Assembly (NCBI GenBank): GCA_000436735.1
Contig: FR887205.1
Location: 4,528 to 11,313, forward strand
Reading direction: 5' to 3'
DNA: 6,786 nucleotides
Origin: Firmicutes bacterium CAG:170
Lineage (GTDB): Bacteria > Bacillota > Clostridia > Oscillospirales > Oscillospiraceae
The position numbers were made by a program, and so were the translations under genes. This document shows positions 1-4,915 of this stretch, one piece after another (position 1 is the stretch's first letter; every line of letters starts with the position of its first letter). The notes beneath the pieces are model-generated. The model saw only the letters and a list, made by a program, of their open reading frames with translations, was not told where the DNA came from and ran no database searches.

Positions 1-349
1 TCCCAGCCGCCCCTACATCGGCTGCTGCATCTGCCCCGGCGTCCGTATTTCTGCGGATGCGCTCACGACGCGTGCCGCGCTCCTGCCGGGGATCAACCTC
101 GATGAGCCGAAGCGCGCCATCGGCCGCAACACCATCGACTGTATGCGCAGCGGCATCATGCTCGGCGCGGCCGCCATGCTGGACGGCCTCATCGACCGCA
201 TGGAGGACGAGCTTGGCCAGCAGGCGACCGTCGTCGCCACGGGCGGGATCGCAAAATTCGTCATTCCGCTCTGCCGCCGCAGTGTGATCTACGACCGCAA
301 TCTGCTGCTCAAGGGCTTGTCCATTCTCTACTACAACAATCAGAAATAA
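1..349 (+). CDS. coaX: Type III pantothenate kinase, C-terminal part (5' end outside window)
   Basis: This reading frame is open from base 2 and gives about 115 residues ending at TAA 347-349. CoaX phosphorylates pantothenate with ATP, the first step of coenzyme A synthesis, in the cytoplasm. The identification rests on segments typical of the CoaX C-terminal lobe: PGVRISADAL, the LDEPKRAIGRNTIDCMRSGI stretch that aligns with the family's PK.VIG.NT...M.SG motif, and VVATGGIAKF near the end, followed by a typical LLLKGLSILY tail. The ASKHA-fold N-terminal half, including the catalytic aspartate, is off the left edge. One oddity is a cysteine-rich GCCICPG where many family members have a glycine/alanine-rich GGAIAPG-like loop. 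The gene lies 30 bp before the next gene on the same strand with no terminator between, so the two are probably co-transcribed. Family assignment is secure; symbol by homology. Confidence 0.93.
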   Translation, partial: PSRPYIGCCICPGVRISADALTTRAALLPGINLDEPKRAIGRNTIDCMRSGIMLGAAAMLDGLIDRMEDELGQQATVVATGGIAKFVIPLCRRSVIYDRNLLLKGLSILYYNNQK

Positions 350-379
350 ACGCTTTTATGCGGGAAAGGCAGACGAGCT

Positions 380-1540
380 ATGGCGATTTATGCTCCGGAT
401 CAGTTTTTCCTTTCCGAACGCGGCTTCCGGAAGCTTTTGAAGGAGCTTCCGACACCCTTTTATCTCTATGACCGCAGCGGCATCTGCGCGGAGGCCGCCG
501 CGCTTCAGGCTGCTTTTTCATGGAATGACGGCTTCCGTCAGTATTTTCCTGCTCGCCTGAATCCGACGCCCGGACTTCTGCGCCTCCTGCGGGAGACCGG
601 CTCCGGCGTCCTTTGCAGCAGCCCGCAGGAGTGGACACTGGCGCAGAGGTGCGGATTTACGGAGGATGATATCCTCACGACATTCGACGCGCCCGGCGCT
701 GCTCTGCGCATCCTTGACGGCGCATATGATCTTCCGCACACGCCGCCGAAGCGTGTGCTTCTGCGCTTCAACCCCGGCGGGAAGCTGACCTTCGAAGGCC
801 GCACGATCACATCGCTTGATCGCGTCCGCCTTGGAATGCCGCAGGCGGAGCTGTTTCAGCTCGCGCGGCAGCTGCATATGTTCGGCACGCCGCAGCTTGG
901 CCTGAGCTTTCAGGCGCTCTACAACGAGCTTTCGCCGGACTATTATCCGGCCGCCGCACGGCTGCTCTTTACGCTGGCCGCAGCGCTTTTCCGCGAGACC
1001 GGCATTGCGCCGGAGAGCATCTGCCTCGGCGACGGCGTCGGCGCGTCCTCCCGGCCGGAGTATCCAGCGCCGGAGCTTTCCGCCTGCGGCGAGGCGATCC
1101 GCTCCCTGTACGAACAGCTTCTTGCGACGGAGGGTCTTGGCCATATCCGCCTGAAAACCACGCTTGGACGACGGATGCTGGCTCCGCACGCCGTCTTTGC
1201 CGCGCGTGTCCGCGCGGTCAAGCAGCGCCGCCGTCCGCTCATTCTTCTGGACGCAGCCTGCTGCCAGCTCCCGACCGCGGGTCAGCTTGGCGTACACCAC
1301 CATATCAGCGTTCTCGGCAAGAGTGCGCCGGAGGGGCGCGTCGTCTGCGACGTTGCAGGCTGTCAGGCCGAATCCTATGGCTTCCTCGCGGAGGGCTGCA
1401 TCCTTCCGCCGGTCAGGGAGGGCGATGTGCTCATCTTCCACACGGCAGGCGTCTCCTGCGCGCAGAGCATTCCCGGCCTCGGCTATCCGCCAGCAGCGCA
1501 GTACCTTCTGGAGCCGGACGGCTCCGTCACAAAGCTCTGA
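380..1540 (+). CDS. Diaminopimelate/ornithine decarboxylase-fold protein, probable pseudoenzyme
   Basis: The 386-residue product has the layout and usual length of fold-type III PLP decarboxylases (LysA and relatives). TPFYLYD at residues 25-31 matches the family's N-terminal strand, LLRLL at 66-70 follows the cofactor-lysine region, VLLRFNPGG at 126-134 matches the V.LRVNPG strand, and a C-terminal beta domain carries GDVLIFHTAGV (348-358). The cofactor site is degenerate. The Schiff-base lysine of the YAVKAN motif is Arg59 (FPARLN); the HxHxGS histidines are Ser176/Gln178; the GGG phosphate loop is GDG (217-219); the EPGR motif reads TLGR (261-264); and the C-terminal C-E-S-x-D reads C328-Q-A-E-S. 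No lysine lies between residues 22 and 123 to replace Arg59. ATG 380 is preceded by GGGAAAGG at moderate distance. It probably shares a transcript with coaX. The fold is fairly sure; loss of PLP chemistry is inferred, and the role is unknown (a non-enzymatic regulator, as antizyme inhibitor is for ornithine decarboxylase, is one possibility). Confidence 0.75.
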   Translation: MAIYAPDQFFLSERGFRKLLKELPTPFYLYDRSGICAEAAALQAAFSWNDGFRQYFPARLNPTPGLLRLLRETGSGVLCSSPQEWTLAQRCGFTEDDILTTFDAPGAALRILDGAYDLPHTPPKRVLLRFNPGGKLTFEGRTITSLDRVRLGMPQAELFQLARQLHMFGTPQLGLSFQALYNELSPDYYPAAARLLFTLAAALFRETGIAPESICLGDGVGASSRPEYPAPELSACGEAIRSLYEQLLATEGLGHIRLKTTLGRRMLAPHAVFAARVRAVKQRRRPLILLDAACCQLPTAGQLGVHHHISVLGKSAPEGRVVCDVAGCQAESYGFLAEGCILPPVREGDVLIFHTAGVSCAQSIPGLGYPPAAQYLLEPDGSVTKL

Positions 1541-1549
1541 CCTCAGAGC
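1534..1549. repeat. Perfect inverted repeat spanning two convergent stop codons
   Basis: GCTCTGA-CC-TCAGAGC is a 7-bp perfect inverted repeat. Its left arm contains the TGA stop of the upstream plus-strand gene (1538-1540) and its right arm the TGA stop of the minus-strand gene (1543-1545). It could form a short hairpin in either transcript. Only the minus direction is followed by a run of T (TTTG), so it is at best a weak terminator. No other terminator-like structure separates the two genes. Confidence 0.5.
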
Positions 1550-1749
1550 ATCGTCAGAAACAGCGCAATGCACACAGTGAAGCCGATGCCGATGGCGCAG
1601 GTCACGACTGTTTCTACCACGTTCAGAAGCCGCTCCGAGCGGAGCGTATTCTTCTCCCGCCGCTCACACGCCTCGCGGCGCAGCTCTTCTTCCCAGCGCG
1701 TTTCCGGGCGAAAGCTTTTCAGCTCGATCACATTGTTTTCACACATCAT
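1543..1749 (-). CDS. Small single-pass membrane protein, unknown function
   Basis: This 68-residue product is not recognised. Residues 18-40 are densely charged (EEELRREACERREK) and likely helical; residues 44-67 are a hydrophobic segment (VVETVVTCAIGIGF..CIALFL) with room for one membrane helix, ending almost at the C-terminus. By the positive-inside rule the charged part should face the cytoplasm, making it a tail-anchored-like small protein. A longer frame begins 24 bases upstream, but the AGGAGG ribosome site (1763-1758) falls inside that extension, so the MMCENN start at 1749 is chosen. The gene converges with the decarboxylase-fold gene, with 2 bp between stops, and is divergent from the hydrolase gene. 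Its promoter carries the palindrome also found before the 37-aa/ArsC-like unit, suggesting shared control. A strong ribosome site and a promoter argue that it is real. Confidence 0.7.
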   Translation of the reverse strand: MMCENNVIELKSFRPETRWEEELRREACERREKNTLRSERLLNVVETVVTCAIGIGFTVCIALFLTML

Positions 1750-1757
1750 AGTACATA

Positions 1758-1763
1758 CCTCCT
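1758..1763 (-). promoter_or_regulatory. Ribosome binding site that sets the start of the 68-aa gene
   Basis: On the minus strand this reads AGGAGG, 8 nt before ATG 1749-1747. It overlaps codons of the longer upstream frame, so translation most likely begins at 1749 (or the next ATG, 1746) and not at 1773. Confidence 0.8.
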
Positions 1764-1775
1764 GTCCACGCATTT

Positions 1776-1808
1776 ATCATATAGGAAGATATGTCCAATA
1801 AACCGGAC
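1776..1808 (-). promoter_or_regulatory. Promoter with palindromic operator, copy 1
   Basis: On the minus strand GTCCGGTTTATTGGAC (1808-1793) is an imperfect palindrome, followed after 11 bp by a TATGAT -10 box (1781-1776); the ribosome site of the 68-aa gene begins 12 bp further on. At 17-bp spacing the -35 position reads GGTTTA, which is not consensus, so the palindrome probably overlaps or replaces the -35 element. A second copy at 4355-4387 has the same spacing. In the plus direction a weak promoter for the hydrolase gene (TTATCA 1774-1779, 17 bp, AATAAA 1797-1802) would put its -10 inside the palindrome, so one regulator could act on both divergent genes; that part is tentative. Confidence 0.65.
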
Positions 1809-1830
1809 TTTAGAAAGGAGCTTCGCAAAA

Positions 1831-2736
1831 ATGGAGATCTTTTATATTCCCTCGACCGGCGGCGGTCAGCTGCACTGCCGCAAGTGGCTTCCGGAGTCGA
1901 AGCCGAAGGCCGTCGTCCAGCTCGTCCACGGCATTGCCGAGCACATCGGCCGCTACGACCATTTCGCGCGCTTTCTGAATCAGCACGGCTATATCGTCAC
2001 GGCGGAGGATCACATGGGCCACGGCGGCTCCATCGTCGGCGATCTGAAGGGCTACTTCAACGGCGGCTGGATGAACGCCGTCGCGGATGTCAAGGCGCTT
2101 CATGACAAGACTGCGGCGGAGCATCCGGGCCTGCCGTATATCTTCCTTGGCCACAGCATGGGCTCGTTCCTGCTGCGCACCTATCTTTACACCTATCCGG
2201 AGGCGCTGAACGCCGCGATCATCTCCGGCACCGGCTGGCAGCCCGCCGCCGCGCTCAAGGCGGGACTTGCACTCTGCAAGTTCGAGGAAAAGCGTCTTGG
2301 CGAGACAAAGACCAGTCCCCTGCTCAACTCTCTCATTTTCGGCACCTATAATAAGATGTTCAAGCCGAACCGGACGCCGAACGACTGGATCTGCTCTGAC
2401 GACGCCGTTGTGGACAAGTATATGGCCGATCCGCTCTGCGGCTTTGACGCGACGATCGGTCTTGCGCGGGATATGCTGACCGGCATCCGCATGAATCAGG
2501 AGCCTGCCAACCTAGCGAAGATGAACAAGGCGCTGCCCGTTCTCTTCGTCTCCGGCGCAAAGGATCCCGTCGGCGGCATGGCCAAGGGCGTCCTGAAAAC
2601 CATCGACGCCTTCAAGCGCACCGGACTGCGCAATATCACCATTCACATTTATCCGGAGGGCCGCCACGAGATGCTCAATGAGGTCAACCGGAGCGAGGTC
2701 TACGGCGACGTGCTCCGCTGGCTGGAGGCACTCTGA
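1831..2736 (+). CDS. Alpha/beta hydrolase, monoacylglycerol lipase/lysophospholipase type
   Basis: The 301-residue product is a complete Hydrolase_4-type (COG2267) alpha/beta hydrolase with no signal peptide, so cytoplasmic. It shows the oxyanion-side HGIAEH (33-38), DHMGHGGS (60-67; the family's D.RGHG.S), the nucleophile elbow GHSMGS with Ser109, an acid Asp245 in VSGAKDP, and His279 in GRHEML. The complete catalytic triad and standard length make it very probably active. Relatives hydrolyse monoacylglycerols, lysophospholipids or other small esters; the exact substrate cannot be read from the sequence. Residues about 130-220, rich in large hydrophobics and lysine, correspond to the lid/cap region. 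ATG 1831 follows AAAGGAG (1814-1820) by 10 nt. It is divergent from the 68-aa gene and shares the intergenic palindrome with it. It forms a single-gene unit ending at a strong terminator. Confidence 0.92.
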   Translation: MEIFYIPSTGGGQLHCRKWLPESKPKAVVQLVHGIAEHIGRYDHFARFLNQHGYIVTAEDHMGHGGSIVGDLKGYFNGGWMNAVADVKALHDKTAAEHPGLPYIFLGHSMGSFLLRTYLYTYPEALNAAIISGTGWQPAAALKAGLALCKFEEKRLGETKTSPLLNSLIFGTYNKMFKPNRTPNDWICSDDAVVDKYMADPLCGFDATIGLARDMLTGIRMNQEPANLAKMNKALPVLFVSGAKDPVGGMAKGVLKTIDAFKRTGLRNITIHIYPEGRHEMLNEVNRSEVYGDVLRWLEAL

Positions 2737-2784
2737 GCGCTCCCGTCAGTCTCTGGAAGCCGCGCCAGAATCCAGTAAAATTTT

Positions 2785-2815
2785 GTGCAGGACAGCATCT
2801 GTCCTGCACTTTTTT
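2785..2815 (+). terminator. Rho-independent terminator after the hydrolase gene
   Basis: A perfect 11-bp stem, GTGCAGGACAG (2785-2795) with CTGTCCTGCAC (2799-2809), closes a CAT loop and is followed by six T (2810-2815). It lies about 50 bp after the hydrolase stop and insulates the next gene. Confidence 0.95.
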
Positions 2816-2857
2816 CTGAATTTTGGGCCTTAGATTCGGATACTTTGCCGGAAACGG

Positions 2858-2886
2858 TTGCATTTTGTATCTCTTTCTGTTATAAT
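2858..2886 (+). promoter_or_regulatory. Sigma-A-type promoter of the muramidase gene
   Basis: TTGCAT (2858-2863), a 17-bp spacer and a consensus TATAAT (2881-2886) form a near-ideal vegetative promoter. Transcription would start near 2893, giving a leader of roughly 33 nt that includes the AAAGGAG ribosome site (2910-2916), 9 nt before ATG 2926. Confidence 0.88.
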
Positions 2887-2925
2887 CGTAGAAACTTTGT
2901 AACCATTTGAAAGGAGTGTGAGCGT

Positions 2926-4344
2926 ATGGCGCACCGCCTGCAAACACTTTTTCTGACGCTTCTGCTGATCCTCGGTCTGACCGTTTTCCCTGTTTTTGCA
3001 GAGGAGGACGACGGCAGCTGGGACGGCTGGAACGACAACGGCTGGTATGACGACCTCCCGGAGGAGGAGACCGAGCCGGACGAGGTCATATTTCCGGACG
3101 TTCAGCCCGGCTCGTGGTACTACAAGGACGTGATGGCCCTCTACGACGCCAGAGTCATCGACGGCTTCAAGGACGGCACCTTTCAGCCCGAAAGCACCGT
3201 CACGACCGGACAGGCGCTGAAAATGATCCTTCTTGCCGCCGGTTACGGCGAGCCGGAGCGCGTCGCCTCACACTGGGCGCGCGGGTACCTCAATCTGGCG
3301 CTTGACGAGGGCATTCTGGAGCGCGGCGAGATCACCGATCTGGATGTGACCATCCTGCGCAGCCTTGTTGCAAAGATCGCCGCAAAGGCGCTGCATCTGG
3401 AACGCCAGTCCGCGGAAAACTTCTTCGTGGACACCACGGACGACTTCACGCAGGCGCTCTACGAGGCCGGGATCATCAACGGCTACAAGGACGGTACATA
3501 TCTTCCCGGGCGGACGCTCACGCGCGCCGAGCTTTCGGCCATCGTCCACCGCATCTATACCTACCGTGAGGATCAGAACACGAACGACGAGACCTCCGGT
3601 GAAAACTCTGACATCCAGCTCCGCACGACAGAAAAGTGCGTGAGCCTTATCAAGGAGCTGGAGGGCTTCCAGGAAAAACCGTACTGGGATTATCAGCAGT
3701 ATTCCATCGGCTACGGCAGCGCCTGCAAGGAGGGCGAGTACCCCAACGGCATCAGCCGTGAAGAGGCCGACCGTCTGCTGCGGAAGTACCTTCAGGGCTT
3801 TGAGAAGGATCTGGACGCTTTCCTCGAAAAGAACAATCTCCGTCTGAGCGACAACCAATATGACGCGCTCATCTGCTTCAGCTACAACCTCGGCAGCAGC
3901 TGGATGAAAAACACCAAGCTTGCCAACCTGCTCATCCGCGGCGATTACACCGAAAATGAGTTTGCCAGCGCCTACGGCGTCTGGTGCCATGTCGGCACCG
4001 ACGCGCAGATCCACAAGGGCCTCATTACCCGGCGGATCCGCGAGCTGCAAATGTTCTTCGACAATGACTACACCGGCTCCGCCGCCAACACCTTCTATTA
4101 CGTCATCTATACGACGGATCGCGGCGAGCTGGAGACCGACGTCGGCCTTTACCGCGCCGGAAGCTATTACGACCCGCTGTTCAGCGCGGAATGCGAAGGC
4201 GATACCTTCCTTGGCTGGTTCACGGAGGACGGCGTGGCGCTCACGGAGCGCGACGTGGCGGCCGGGAACGTGACCGTGTCGGCGGCATGGCAGAACGACT
4301 ACGGCGGCGGCTTCTGGGACGAGAGCGGAGATTACTGGCCCTAA
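2926..4344 (+). CDS. Secreted S-layer-homology/GH24 muramidase with C-terminal InlB-type beta repeat
   Basis: The 472-residue product begins with a signal peptide (hydrophobic core about 7-22, likely cleavage after VFA-25). An acidic, tryptophan-rich linker (26-55) follows. Then come S-layer homology units: a clear one at about 56-103 (FPDVQPGSWYYKDV, IDGFKDGTF), a weaker one at about 113-157, and a clear one at about 166-211 (INGYKDGTYLPG, LTRAELSAI). Residues about 235-380 form a GH24 phage-type lysozyme with Glu246 in ELEGF, Asp255 nine residues on, and Ser260 in SIGYGS where T4 lysozyme has threonine; NQYDALICFSYNLG (310-323) is also typical. Residues about 388-456 resemble a Listeria-Bacteroides (Flg_new) repeat (FLGWFTEDG, VTVSAAW). 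It is probably attached to secondary wall polymer and cuts the glycan strand of peptidoglycan, in wall remodelling or against neighbours (inference). It has its own promoter and no evident terminator before the next promoter. Confidence 0.9.
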   Translation: MAHRLQTLFLTLLLILGLTVFPVFAEEDDGSWDGWNDNGWYDDLPEEETEPDEVIFPDVQPGSWYYKDVMALYDARVIDGFKDGTFQPESTVTTGQALKMILLAAGYGEPERVASHWARGYLNLALDEGILERGEITDLDVTILRSLVAKIAAKALHLERQSAENFFVDTTDDFTQALYEAGIINGYKDGTYLPGRTLTRAELSAIVHRIYTYREDQNTNDETSGENSDIQLRTTEKCVSLIKELEGFQEKPYWDYQQYSIGYGSACKEGEYPNGISREEADRLLRKYLQGFEKDLDAFLEKNNLRLSDNQYDALICFSYNLGSSWMKNTKLANLLIRGDYTENEFASAYGVWCHVGTDAQIHKGLITRRIRELQMFFDNDYTGSAANTFYYVIYTTDRGELETDVGLYRAGSYYDPLFSAECEGDTFLGWFTEDGVALTERDVAAGNVTVSAAWQNDYGGGFWDESGDYWP

Positions 4345-4354
4345 TGCTTATATA

Positions 4355-4387
4355 GTCCGGTTTATCGGACATTAGCTTTCGTATAAT
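4355..4387 (+). promoter_or_regulatory. Promoter with palindromic operator, copy 2
   Basis: GTCCGGTTTATCGGAC (4355-4370) has perfect 5-bp arms GTCCG/CGGAC and is followed after 11 bp by a consensus TATAAT (4382-4387). Read against copy 1 (minus strand near 1793-1811), 20 of 22 bases across the palindrome and flanks match, and the -10 boxes align without a gap, while the 9 bases between are mostly different. The -35 position (GGTTTA at 17 bp) is not consensus. Start of transcription near 4394 would give a leader of about 25 nt for the 37-aa gene. Confidence 0.72.
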
Positions 4388-4418
4388 AGGCACAGCTCAA
4401 GAGAAAGGATGCTGTGTC

Positions 4419-4532
4419 ATGGAAATTTCCGTTCGGTATGTCAGAGATCATGTGGAGGTCTACTCCCCCCGCGGCGAGTTTCTGTTCTCCGCCGACAATC
4501 TGGCGGAGGCCTACGCACTTCTGGAGGATTGA
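4419..4532 (+). CDS. 37-residue small protein, translationally coupled to the ArsC-like gene
   Basis: ATG 4419 follows AAAGGA (4404-4409) by 9 nt and lies just downstream of a promoter, and the frame ends at TGA 4530-4532. The product begins MEISVRYVRDHVEVYSPRGE and ends in LAEAYALLED. The pattern suggests two short strands around a PRGE turn, then a FLFSAD segment and a C-terminal helix. It has no cysteine, signal peptide or membrane segment, so it is cytoplasmic. I do not recognise a named family. Its last codons contain the GGAGG ribosome site (4523-4527) of the next gene, whose ATG begins one base after this stop, so translation of the two is likely coupled. It is either a functional small protein or partly a leader peptide; the well-formed ribosome site and promoter favour genuine translation. 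Confidence 0.72.
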   Translation: MEISVRYVRDHVEVYSPRGEFLFSADNLAEAYALLED

Positions 4533-4533
4533 G

Positions 4534-4875
4534 ATGAATATTCAGATTTTCGGAAAATCCAAATGCTTCGACACGAAAAAGGCCGAGCGCTGGTTCAAGG
4601 AGCGCGGGATCAGATTTCAGAGCATCGACCTTCTGAAATACGGCATGTCCGGCGGCGAGTTCGACAACGTGCTGCGCGCCATCGGTGGGATCGACAAGCT
4701 GATCGACTGGGAGAAAAAGCACCCGCAGATCGATCTGCTGCGCTACCTGTCAAGCGACCGTGACAAGGAGGACAAGGTCTTTGACGACCCTTCCCTCATG
4801 AAAACGCCGGTCGTCCGCAACGGCAAAAAGGCGACCGTCGGCTACTGCCCAGAGGTCTGGGCTGGCTGGGAATAA
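4534..4875 (+). CDS. ArsC/Spx-family thioredoxin-fold protein
   Basis: The 113-residue product has the length and layout of the ArsC/Spx/YffB family. It opens with a strand and Cys11 in GKSKCFDTKKAERWF, the pattern of the family's catalytic loop, and its helix is followed by GIRFQSIDLLKYG. The C-terminal part LMKTPVV....KATVGYCPEVW contains the conserved cis-Pro strand (Pro92) and the late glycine. There is no CxxC (residue 14 is Thr), so it is not a standard redox-switch Spx. Thr91 sits where arsenate reductase has its arginine before the cis-Pro, which argues against true arsenate reduction. A thiol transferase or small thiol-redox role in the cytoplasm is plausible but unproven. ATG 4534 follows GGAGG (4523-4527) by 6 nt and is one base after the upstream stop. 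A terminator follows. It shares its palindrome-bearing promoter with the 37-aa gene. Confidence 0.88.
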   Translation: MNIQIFGKSKCFDTKKAERWFKERGIRFQSIDLLKYGMSGGEFDNVLRAIGGIDKLIDWEKKHPQIDLLRYLSSDRDKEDKVFDDPSLMKTPVVRNGKKATVGYCPEVWAGWE

Positions 4876-4884
4876 GTAAGTATA

Positions 4885-4915
4885 GGGCGCTGCCAACCGG
4901 CAGCGCCCCGCTTTT
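4885..4915 (+). terminator. Terminator after the ArsC-like gene
   Basis: A perfect 10-bp GC-rich stem, GGGCGCTGCC (4885-4894) with GGCAGCGCCC (4899-4908), closes an AACC loop and is followed by CG and then CTTTT (4911-4915). The final T residues overlap the stop codon of the convergent 74-aa gene. In the minus direction there is no good T run, so it mainly serves the plus strand. Confidence 0.9.

Noticed and set aside
518..1573. Long minus-strand open frame opposite the decarboxylase-fold gene (351 codons)
   Set aside because: The product is Arg/Ala-rich with no recognisable domain and no ribosome site. It is explained by GC-biased third codon positions of the real plus-strand gene, whose motifs are clear.
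3268..4050. Minus-strand open frame of 260 codons opposite the muramidase gene
   Set aside because: It mirrors codon bias of a well-supported gene with signal peptide and domains; there is no promoter or ribosome site for it.
2926..4344. Prophage remnant because of the GH24 lysozyme
   Set aside because: The lysozyme is fused to a signal peptide and S-layer homology domains, has a vegetative promoter, and has no holin or structural phage genes beside it.
4414..4533. Upstream extension of the ArsC-like frame starting at ATG 4414
   Set aside because: The extension is Trp/Pro/Arg-rich and unrelated to the family, while GGAGG sits 6 nt before ATG 4534 and the same bases encode a plausible 37-aa protein in another frame.
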